DNA of 64,000 bases from Promerops cafer (taxonomy: Eukaryota > Chordata > Aves > Passeriformes > Nectariniidae): positions 449,076 through 513,075 of the forward strand of contig VZSE01009546.1 of NCBI GenBank assembly GCA_013398275.1. The letters are read 5' to 3'. This document shows positions 50,201-60,110 of this stretch, piece by piece. Both the position numbers and the translations under genes were made by a program. Below the pieces are notes generated by a model. It was not told where the DNA came from. It did no database searches and saw nothing but the letters and a program-made list of their open reading frames with translations. Position 1 is the stretch's first letter; each line of letters opens with the position of its first letter.

Positions 50201-53200
50201 ACAGCGCATAGCATTGTTCTTTCTCCTGCTTCAATCGCTGACATATAATGATTGCACTGATGTAGATGCGTTATAACTTAGTGCCTCCACTCCACATTCA
50301 CTCAGATATCACCGTTTATGTCAGGCTTAAATATAAACCATGTGTTTCTTTAGATCTGGCCATAGCACAAAGTAAAGTAAGCAGTATGTTTTATAAGATC
50401 TAGAGCTAGGCTTCGTCAGAATTCAAAGTAGGGCAGTGAAAACTTAATAGTAATGACATCCTATGCAGACTGAAGGGCAAAAAAAGAGTGAGAAACTACA
50501 AGAAACTTACAAAACATATCTCCCTCTGCCTACCATAACTTGCCAGGGCATATGTTTCCTTACTTTGGTCTATCAGCATTTCAATGGAGTATCAACTTAC
50601 AACCTGTTCTGTGCAGTTTCCTGTAGTCCTTGTGAAAAGCTTTCCTGATCCCTCCATCCCCTCTAAGGTCTAGATACATATCAGGTGCTTTCTCTCTTTC
50701 TCTCTATGTCCCTCTTATGCTCTTTAAAATTCTTTACTTGCACTCAGAACCCAGAATATTGCAAATATGCAGCTTTCCCCTATTCCACACAGACATGTCC
50801 TTTCAAAATTGCTGGAGGGAACATGTAGTAAGCAGCAAAAAAAAAAAAAAATAACCAGTTACTGTCTCACTGTTGTTTCTGATTTTGCTTTCTATTGCAG
50901 TCAATATCACTTCAGAAGGTAAAACTTCTCTTCCATCTGTGTGAGATGTGACCACAGGTCTGGTTGCTCTTTTTCAACCTAACCTGATTTACTGGGACCT
51001 GGTTCTCTGAATCTCTCTTCTGTTTATCACAGACACCACCGGAGAATAAAAATGTGTAAGATTGAAGTGCGCTGTCCTGATTGCCCTTTTCTAGCAGCAC
51101 CAGGAGTGTTATTTGGCCCTAGACCTGCTTCTGCTTCCTGTGGCCCAGACAGATGCTCTGATGCCATGGAGCTCACCTCAAACTCAAAAGCCAACTGAGA
51201 AACAGCTGGTCCTAAGCTTGGTACTACCGGTGTTTGGGCTCCCTCCTTCATGGCCACGTTGTTGGTGTAGATTTGAAAGCTCAGCCATGCTCAGCTTTTC
51301 CATGCAGTTCTGTGTTGAACTGTATAGGATCAATATTTTCAATAATTTTCCTAGAGTTTTTTTCCTTTCTTCTTCAGCAGATGCATGTTAAAAGTTTCAT
51401 CTAGTTTTTGAAGCTTGCTATTTTAAGAAAACCTTCTCAGAATTACAACCAGAGACTTTTATTGAAGTGGAGCTTATGAAAAATAAGAAGCAGCTTACCT
51501 TCTCTTTCTTTTAATGACTGAATATTGGAAGGTCTTCATTATTTCTGTTAGAATAAATTGTAAAATAACTGTATGTTTTCAGAAGGAATTATAAATACTT
51601 AGGCCATACTCAGAGAAACAGTTAACTTTGTACAAAATAAGTGTTATCTGAGAAATAATATGCAATATTCAAAAGATGTTTGTGCATTTTATTCATGAAA
51701 ATATGAGTAGGAGTACATAAAAGAACATATACATTAACACAGAATTATTCTTGTATTCAGTATTTCCACTAGTTCCTCTTTTATACAAAAGCACACACTT
51801 ATATTTTAAGATGTTTGTGAACAATTCACTGATCCACAGCAGGGCTCTTCATGCTGACCTTTTGCAATATATTCTTTCTCTGAGGAGAGCTGTGACAAGT
51901 ATGTGATATCAGATAATAAACCTGATATTAGAGAGCAGTAGCCTAACATGCAGATGTGACACTTGTGATGCTTTTGCTTAGAATCAACCATAAGCTTTTT
52001 ATTCTGTGGGCTTTGTGAAAGATTGCTTATTTTGTTTCATAAACTATTACACTAGTTTAGACCCTGGGTTCTTAGGATGACAAACCTGAGTTAAAATAAA
52101 CTTAAAAAATAGTTCTTCAGGATCCCCAGGAGGCGTAAAAGCCCCTTGATTTCTGAGCAAGGCTACATGGCTTCATTTTAGAGATGTATCAGAAAAAAAG
52201 GCCTCCTATACCTTGCTTTTAACCTTTGCAGTTAAAATATAAAACCATAACCCAGAACCACCCACTCCCCCATGGCTTCTCATCCATATAAGATTGTGTT
52301 GTGTACTCCAGTGGGGACATTTTAAGCTGTACAGTTTTGCTTATGTCTCATGTTCTATCAAACATTTTCCCTTTGAAAAACATTACATAATTTACCTTTG
52401 TGCAGACATTGAAAATATCTATCTTTGGCCTGATGAGTTCAGCAGAATTGAATCTATTTCCTTATTAATTTCCTAATTTCAAGTTTGAAGTTGCCTATTT
52501 ACATTTGTAGAAGCAGAAAGTCTAATTATCCTGTACAGAGAAGACAACATGAATATTTGGAGGAAGGGAAAAAAGACTTAGAGGGAAGGTGCATGCCCCC
52601 TTGGAGACATGTCACAGCAATTGCCTGAATTTAACTATACAGCGTGGTATTACTACAAACATTTCTACAGGTTTGGGGATAACTGGATATATTCAGTCAT
52701 GAGGACATTTTTCTACCACAATAAAAGGCAAGCATGACAGAGTTGCTCTACCTGCGCATAAAAAAAAAAACCTCTTTGCAGGAGTGGTTCTTCAATGCTC
52801 AGGTGTGGCATAGAACATAGGGAGAAATGACTGCATGGTCTTGATGGCAGAACACTGGAAAAAAGCTTTTGCAGCTTTTGTTTGACCCTGGCCTGCAACA
52901 CTGGATCAACACATCTGTCCACCATCAGCAGGCGTGGAGCTGCCTGTGGCTGCACTGGGGCTGAGCTGGCCCTGAGCCCTTCAGGCAGGCCCTGGGAATA
53001 ATGGGGTCTTTTAGAGTGGAGGTAGCCAAAGGACTCAGGCACCCACTTAAAAAAGACCAGAAGGGGGAGTGTTGTGGTCAGGGATGCTAGTCACTCCCAG
53101 GTGACCCTCCAGAAGAGCTGCTCGTTAGCTCACAGCAGAAAGGCCTCAGGGGAGTATGGCACAAACCTCCACAGGCTGGAGCTTTGTCACATTTCTGGCT

Positions 53201-55779
53201 GGAGTTGCCACAGCTTTGCTCCTGTGCATCAAGAGGCAAAGAAGGATGTAAACAGAGGGCTGGTAACCACCAGGGACCAGCCTCTTCTTTTTCCTTCAGG
53301 AACAGCTTGTTGTCTCCCATTAAGGAGGATGCTGTTCATAGTGCTGTCATCGGGGATTACACATACTCGTTGAAGTTTACCCAGCTAATTTAATCAGACA
53401 CATATTGTCTCTGTGGAAAACAAGGACTGAGTTTTTGGGGTTTGTTTAATTATTCTCTCGCATGCTTTTGGGTATTCTTAAAATCTGTCACAGTAAATGA
53501 TCTGATTTTTAAAATCTTCAGCACATCCTCAGGTTTATGCCCAAGATGATCTTTGAAGTAGTTGTGTTGCAGAAGGCAAGGTAAATTTTCACCCTCTTTT
53601 TCTGTTTAAAAAAATAAAATACATTGCTAAAGTGTTTCAAGAAAAAAAAATTCTAATGGGTTTTTCTTACATTTAATTTTTCAAGTGTTTGGGTTTTGGA
53701 GCCTATTTTAAGCCTTTTCCTCAATCAAATTTATTCTCTTTTTTCTTCTACATGAAAGCTGTGACTTGTCTTGAGTACCCTTGTTAGCCATAAAGTATCC
53801 CTTAACTGTGGGCTACTAAGGATCCGGCCCTTTGAGAGGATTTGGAAAGCTTGAGGCATTTGTATGAGCAGACATTTTCTTTTTCACCTTCTACTTTGCT
53901 TATTTGTCTAAGTATTCTCCACTGGTATCTGATCAGGAAAAGATTTTTTTTTTTCCCTACACTGAAATAGAACATTTAAGAAAGATAAGAGATAGAATTC
54001 TAAAGAAAGATAAAGTTGCTGCTTGATGCATCAGGCTTGATTGTGCTCCAAAGCAGAAGATTATGATGAGAAGTGAAGAAAATGCTGTTGACAACAGCCT
54101 ATAGCGTCAGTATGCTCAGTGGTGGTAACCTCACAACCCACAAGGAACAGGTGAGGAGGAAAATATTCATTGGCTTCTGAAAGTAGCTTGTTCAAAAGAA
54201 AAGAGAAGGAGTTTGTTTTGAAATGCATAGTTAAATGTGAAAGTGATTGCCCCTGGACACTACTACCATTAGTCACAAGAAATGTAGAAACAGGTAGAAG
54301 AACTCCTGGTAGAAGGGTCCATCTAGATTAGTTATATTCAAGGTTCATTCTTCCAGCTCAGGAAACCTCTGACCTCCAGATCTCAGAACCACTGGAAGTC
54401 CTTAGTTTCATAATTTCTAGACTCTGGGAATCCCTTGCTGGATTCTACAAAAGCTGGAGGCTTTATAGTCTAACCTAGGAATGAACCGTTTGATTTTATT
54501 TGGACTGAATGGGTTCTACGTGTGACCTAGTATGAACATTCTAATCTTAATGAAATGTTTGATAAACATTTCTTTATCTATCTCTGGTCAAAGAAGCATG
54601 GTTTCTGCTGACTCTTCTTTCTGCTATTTCGGGCCCTTATTTTGCTGTTGCTGTCTTTTCTCTTCTTTATCTTTTTAAAATAAAATGCTCAATGTGTCTG
54701 GCCACCCTGAAATTTCCTGTCCAATAGACTAGCAGGGCACTCCTGGTCTGTGTGGAAGCAAAATTGCCCTTAAGGAATATCTAATTACTTCTCACTCATC
54801 AAGTACACAGCAGTCTTCCTTATGTTTTTTTTTATTGCCAGATACTATGTAAGTAATATCAAAAGAGAATACTGGGGAGGCACACATGGCAGTAAAATTT
54901 TTGTGGGGCAAGAGAAGTTTCACTCATCCTTCCTTCACGACAGAAACAAGAAAAGAAGATGTAGAGGAGAGGCTAGCTAGGGATTGTTCCCTAAATCCCT
55001 AAATTGTGATTCCCACAGTTTCCTTTGACTGTGTGTGCAAGCTTATTGAAAGGAAGTGAGAAATCCTTTATTCAAAATGAAAAATTCCATGTAAGATACT
55101 ATTTTGGTGATTAGCAGAATGGAAGCAATAGGGGGGAAACTGAAAAAGCGGAAAAAAAGCCCCAAACACAGGACAGCATGGTAAAATTACATGAAATTAT
55201 ATGAAGTTTATTTTTTCTGACACCTATTAATCTACAGAAACTTGGCATGCTGATTCCCTAGGTTTTAACTTTGTAGTTACTCTGCTGCTTGGTACCATGG
55301 CTGGCTAGCAAAAATGAAAGAAAACCTAAACCATAAATCAGTCTCACAGCTACAGTACTTGGATAAACAGAAGGAAAATTAAGGGTAGGAAGTGTTTTTT
55401 CTTGTTCGTGCTGGTTAAATTGATTTATATCTGTCTGTCACTGAAACTATGTTTTAGAACTAATGATTGTGGCTTCACGTAGAATAGTTGATATTCTGAC
55501 CCACATCCTAAGGGCCTCCTTCAGTCCTTAGCAAACAGAAATAAAAATGACCCCAGGAGCTAGCAGACTCCACTGAGGTGCTGAATCAATGACATCTTCT
55601 TTATCCAATTCCTTTTTCTTAAAAAAACCCCCAACAACAACAAAACAAAAAAAACCCAAATATTTGAAAAGTATTTTTTATTTTAGTTGGGGTTTTTTGT
55701 TTGCTTGGTTTTGAAAAATAATTATTGGGGAAAACTCTTCTACTTCTTTCCCTTTTGAATGTTGCTGATGTACCAGGTT
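47261..55779. other. Single-copy non-coding DNA
   Basis: No convincing gene is seen. GC-richer patches at 49560-49720, 50910-51260 and 52760-53350 contain short frames on both strands without recognisable domains. At 50912-51257 two minus-strand frames adjoin (FEFEVSSMASEHLSG, then a shifted frame with SENQVPVNQVRLKK) and could be a very weak coding remnant. A hairpin at 49485-49518 is listed separately. Poly-A of 17 lies near 50839-50855. Confidence 0.45.
49485..49518. repeat. Perfect hairpin, 15-bp stem and 4-base loop
   Basis: TTTTGCTGAAGACTC, loop AAAA, then GAGTCTTCAGCAAAA. The stem is perfect. If transcribed it would fold stably, but it is shorter than a typical microRNA precursor. Confidence 0.9.
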
Positions 55780-56230
55780 CTTTCCAAGCTCCAATAACAG
55801 GCCACTACAATATAACTGGCTGGGCTTGGCTGCCAATCTATAATGTTCTTGGCCATGATTAATCTGATAAATAATAAATATATCAATCTAGTCTTTTAGA
55901 CAAGGACAAATTCTTACCAGCGGGGAGGCACGAGGCCTCTTTTACAGCTGCCTGTAGTGCTGGAATTAATTATTTAATGCTTAATTCTTCAGGAAATGAG
56001 AAAGTTTTGATTAATGTTGTCCAGTGTCATTTCTTGCTTGTTTGATATGTGTCAGATAATTTTTCCTCGGCAGTCGCTCTCAAGAAGCCAGAGGCTACTG
56101 TCACTGGGATCAGACACTGAATTTCTAGAGATTAATTGAAGTGAAAATTTAGAGAAATGCACCATAAGTGCTTGCCCAAGATAACCTTTCACAGGCTAAA
56201 TTTAGCTTCCTTTGGTAATGTTAGCCTCCT
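55780..56230. promoter_or_regulatory. Candidate conserved non-coding element
   Basis: Single-copy block with motifs dense over 450 bp: CCATGATTAATCTGATAAATAA near 55854-55875, TATATCAATCTAG, GGAATTAATTATTTAATGC near 55962-55980, TTTTGATTAATG near 56005, and retained CpGs in CCAGCGGGGAGGCACGAGG (about 55917-55935) and CTCGGCAGTCGCTC (about 56067-56080). It has no frame and no repeat. The texture is that of deeply conserved vertebrate developmental enhancers. Inference only. Confidence 0.4.
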
Positions 56231-56936
56231 ATTGCCCTAGTGTAAAACATTTATTTTTAATGCTGTGAGAAACCCATTTTGTTTCTTTATTTTTTTTCTT
56301 ATTTTTTCATTTTAATTCCATGTATGTCTGCATGATTAAAATATTTAAGGTTTGTTTTTTCTCCCATTTACCTCACTGTAGTTCTACAGCTTCCATGGAA
56401 ACCAATATAATGTTTATTGGTTTATTGAAGAAGGGGATGGGTAGCTAGAGTTGAGCCATAAAATAAGAACTAGGTAAGCTAGGTATCAGCAATACCTGAA
56501 GTTTATGTTAGCTCTAGCTCTGCAGCAGACTCAGTCTGAATTCTAGAAGCTTCTTTTTCTTGCTGTTTGTGCCAAGGTGACTCATCTAGCAAAGTAGTTA
56601 GTCTTGAAGGAAGACTCCTATCAGGACAGACAAACTGATACTGCTGTGACTACTGTGAACATAAGATAAAGGGCTCCATGCAGCTTCTGGTACTGGACAT
56701 TCATATGGTTGTTTTATCTGTAGTTCTGCACCCTCCAAAATATTTTCTTTTTTCCTATATCAGTATTTTCCAATGTTTACTTCCATTACTGTCTTTCCTT
56801 GCTAGTAAAGAAGGGCTATATTCTACCCTCAAGCCTATTTTACTGCTCTTTAAAATCCTTCAAGTGCTTGTGTGTATTACATCCTCTCAAGACGAATTTG
56901 TTTAAATGCTAACACAGTTTAGCAGATATTCCTCTG

Positions 56937-57047
56937 ACAAAAATATAGCCCCATGCAGTGAGTATATTTCTCTAAAATGTAACAATTTGGGGCCAAAATT
57001 GTTACCTTTTAGAGAAATATACTCACTGCATGGGGCTATATTTTTGT
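56937..57047. repeat. Near-perfect inverted repeat, 52-bp arms, 7-base loop
   Basis: Left arm 56937-56988 and right arm 56996-57047 are reverse complements with a single mismatch (56978 against 57006), around the loop GGGGCCA. The arms carry ATAGCCCCATGCAGTGAG and its complement. Such identity implies recent origin or ongoing correction. Options are a template-switch event during replication or repair, an inversion made during insertion of the adjacent CR1, a small foldback element, a young hairpin-RNA locus, or a sequencing foldback artefact. Nothing in the sequence separates these. Confidence 0.95.
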
Positions 57048-57114
57048 CATGGCTGTCACTATGAACCCATGATGCATGATTATGGCCCATCATCTCATGC
57101 CAGTGATAAAATAC

Positions 57115-57655
57115 CCATTCCCTCTGCTCAGCATTTTCTGAGGCCACGCCTGGAGCACTGTGCCCAGTTCTGAGCTCCACCATACTAGAGAGATGTGGAC
57201 ATGCTGGAGAGAGTTCAGCAAAAGGCCACTAAGATGATTAAGGGACTGGAGTATCTATCCTATGAGAGAGCTGGGACTGTTTAGCTGGGGAAAGAGAATG
57301 CTCAGGGCTCATCAATGTGTATAAATATCTGGAGGGAGGGTGCAAAGAGGATGGAAAGAGACTCTTTTCTGTGGTGCCCAGTGACAGAGCAAGAGGTGAT
57401 TGGTGCAAACTGAAACACAATAGGCTCTGTGTGAATGCAAGGAAAGAGGTTTTACTGTCAGGGTGGCCAAGCACTGGCACAGGTTGCCCAGGAAGGCAGT
57501 TAAATCTCCATCCTGGGTGATACTGAAAAACTGTCTAAACATGGTCTTGGGAGACTGATTTTATGTGGTCTTGCTTGAGCAAGGAGGTTAGATCAGCTGA
57601 TTTCCAGAGGTCCCTTTCCATCTCATCCATGCTGTGAACCAATCTGTGAACTATT
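57115..57655 (+). mobile_element. CR1 LINE, 5'-truncated 3' end
   Basis: Clear CR1 3' sequence in the expected order: GAGGCCACGCCTGGAGCACT, GCTGGAGAGAGTTCAGC, GATGATTAAGGGACTGGAG, AATGTGTATAAATATCTGGA, GGGAGGGTGCAAAGAGGATG, GTGGTGCCCAGTGACAG, AAACTGAAACACAATAGG, GCACTGGCACAGGTTGCCCA, GGTTAGATCAGCTGATTTCC, AGAGGTCCCTTTCCATC, and a tail ending in imperfect ATTCTGTGA-type repeats (GCTGTGAACCAATCTGTGAA). It is better preserved than the copy at 3600-4190, but stops and indels make it inactive. Severe 5' truncation is normal for CR1. Confidence 0.93.
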
Positions 57656-59049
57656 TCTAGATCCTGACTTCTTACTAATTTATTACGGAAACATCTTTTT
57701 GGTATGATTTAAGAGTTTTCATTAGTGATACTGGGGTTATTTCATGAACTCACTCATCCACCCAGGTGCTGCACCATTTAGATCTAAGGGCTAGGACAGA
57801 GGAGTGAAATATTTAAAACATGCCCATAAATAATCTACACGTTTTTTTCTAGACATGAAGAAGTATTGAACTGAAATACGTTGACCTACGAACCTTCACA
57901 GCTTTTGGCCAAATGTGCAGAGCTCTTGTGTCTGACCTGGCACAGAAAAGAAACAAATAAACTTTAGAATTTTAATACCTGTCTAGAAACAAAAGAGGGT
58001 TTCAACTGTATGTTGTTATTCCTTTTATTCCAGAAAGAATAAGTGTTCCAATAAAATCCTAGCTTAAGACTAAAAAAGTTTTAAAATCTTACTGAATTCT
58101 GTTTGTTTTAGTTTTGTTCTGAATATCAGCTGTTTGAAGCTGTACAGGAGTCAGGAATCTTAGATTTGTAGCTAGATTACAAAGTAGGTGATGGAATTGC
58201 AAACGTATGATTAATTCTATAAGGTTTTGAAAAACACATTTACCATTTCTTCCAATTATCACATGGGAATCATTCACATGCACACAGAGACTTGTCCACA
58301 TTGAGTATAAACAATTTCTATGAGGAGGGACCCTTTATCAGAAATTTTCAACATGTGAAGGGATATAAATAACCAATTTCCCTAATATCCCAAATACAGT
58401 TTGAACATTTGAAATGCAAATAATGTCAGGAAATACCATCATAAAGAGCCTCTTTGCATTTTTCTGACTAGTTCTTTTCAAGGGAATCTGATTTTTTATT
58501 TCCCTTGTTGTCCAAGAAAACAAAAAAATTGGCTTGAGCTAATAAAAATATGAACATGAAAAACTACGAAAAGTTTAACTAATTCTCGTCTCACTAAAAC
58601 CTCCCCCACAAAAAACCACCCTGAAACCTAACCTAAGCTAATGCAAGGCACAAGAAAAAGGTTTTTACAATGTGTGACTGTAACTTCAAAAGTTGAATTT
58701 GTTTAGGGAATTTGTATTTTCTGCTTCTTTCTTCAGGAACCTATTTGCATTTTAAATAATTAAAGCATTAAAACTGAAAAATTTATAAATGAGAGCTGCG
58801 AAGAGAATCCTGCTTGGCAGACAATAGAAAAGAAATTATTACCCTGCTAGGTTTGCTTTAATGTCATATCTGTCACTCTCCCCAAGGTAGGTTCATTACC
58901 ATACCAAGTGCACCTCCTGCCACCACCTCCCCCATGCACACACTCTTTTCCTTCCACTCCCTCCCTGCCACTTAAGGGCTCTGGATCTCTAGGGGACTTT
59001 GATCTCATTGTACACACTAACCCAAACAGAACCTCTGCTGTTCTCAATA
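57656..59049. other. Single-copy AT-rich non-coding DNA
   Basis: No gene or repeat family is recognised between the CR1 and the purine tract. Confidence 0.55.
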
Positions 59050-59058
59050 ATTTTTTCT

Positions 59059-59120
59059 TAAAAAAAAAAAAAGAAAAAAAGAGAGGGAGAGAGAGAGAGA
59101 GAAGCGTGTGGGGGGGAGGG
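59059..59120. repeat. Purine tract: (A)n, (GA)n, (G)n
   Basis: Runs of A, then GAGAGAGAGAGAG, then a G-rich stretch (TGTGGGGGGGAGGGG) form one long purine-rich strand. Frames across it on both strands are low-complexity artefacts. Confidence 0.9.
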
Positions 59121-59144
59121 GAGTGAATTTGTGTGAAGAGTGAC

Positions 59145-59345
59145 AGAACGCTTTGTCCAGCGCAGCTTTGGCTGGTTGTAACAAGCGTCAGGACATTAGA
59201 CGCAACAAAAGCTGGATTGGCAGTATCATCAATCACAGCTCTGACAGTCGACTTCAGTTTGTTTGTTCCACTCTGCATAATAAGTGATTGGATCAGGTTT
59301 AATTAGATATTGGGTAATCAATCATTGCCAACAAGGCAACCCAGC
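59145..59345. promoter_or_regulatory. Candidate enhancer with a cluster of PBX/HOX/MEIS-type sites
   Basis: Single-copy block with ATCAATCA (TGATTGAT on the minus strand, a PBX-HOX composite consensus) at 59228-59235 and again at 59317-59324. TGATTGGA lies at 59285-59292, TGACAG (MEIS/PREP core) at 59242-59247 and TAATTAG at 59300-59306. Five CpGs are kept in about 100 bp (AACGCTT, CAGCGCAG, AAGCGTC, GACGCAAC, GTCGAC). There is no coding frame of note and no repeat. This is the most enhancer-like segment in the window, but function and conservation are inferred. Confidence 0.5.
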
Positions 59346-59369
59346 TTGGGATCTAGATGCTGCAAAGGT

Positions 59370-59401
59370 GGGGGGGGGGGGGGCAACNNNNNNNNNNNNN
59401 N
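59370..59401. other. Poly-G run and 14-base assembly gap
   Basis: Fourteen G at 59370-59383, then CAAC, then Ns at 59388-59401, then GGGG. A G homopolymer likely defeated sequencing, so the true gap length is uncertain. Confidence 0.95.
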
Positions 59402-59859
59402 GGGGAGCAAATCTCATCCTGGGTGCATAAATACTCAAACGTATAAGCACATAGGGTGAAGCTTCAGAGGAAAGGTATAAAGATGTCTGCAAGATGGCAC
59501 ATAATAGAATCGTTCACATCTGTACTATACTTGTTACCAGACATCTGCAGTTTGACATTTTACTTTCGCTGCATAATTACTTTTCAATATAATATAATAT
59601 ACTGACCTGAGGGAGAAAGACAAAGCAATTAAATTATGCATAAGATCCTTTCCTCTCCAATCTTTACCAAAAAGACAAAAAAAAATAAGAGAGAAAATGC
59701 AAGAATAGGAATTAGCATTCTTATGGTTATTTGAAGAGAAGGACAGAAAATTCTTCCTCCTGCCTGCTATGATGATGAGTCCCAGTGCATAACTTGTTAA
59801 ATCAGCTACACTGAATTGAGATTACATTAAATTATTTTTTCTATCTTATTCTGCACTGT

Positions 59860-60110
59860 GTACCTATAGATTAAGGCCCACGCAATGAAATAAAAGGAGT
59901 GATGGATGGAGCAAATTAATCCCATTAAATTTAATTAATCCCATAAATCGAGAGAAAAGTTGAAAAGAAATTCTAGAAGACCCAAACGGAAGTGTACCTG
60001 CATTTTTTATAAATGCATAATGCTGATATAAGTTAACACAAGATAAGATGTATCACTAATTAGCAAGGTCTGCATTATCAGAGGCCATTTTAAAGTTCAG
60101 GGTAGGGCAT
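59860..60110. promoter_or_regulatory. Candidate conserved non-coding element
   Basis: Single-copy DNA with repeated homeodomain cores: AAATTAATCCCATTAAATTT near 59913-59932 followed by AATTAATCCCATAAATCG (a near duplicate, sharing TTAATCCCAT), and CACTAATTAGCAAGG near 60054-60068. GATAAGATG (GATA-like) lies near 60042. Short retained CpG contexts (CACGCAATG, CCAAACGGAAG) are present. It lies 500 bp past the PBX/HOX-rich block. Confidence 0.35.

Noticed and set aside
50912..51257. Adjacent minus-strand frames that could be one frameshifted gene
   Set aside because: The two frames can be joined by a shift near 51070, but neither resembles a known protein. The evidence is too thin to list as a pseudogene.
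58847..59278. 143-codon minus-strand open frame
   Set aside because: It runs through a poly-A, GA and G-rich purine tract, giving low-complexity Phe, Leu, Ser and Pro runs. It also overlaps the enhancer-like block.
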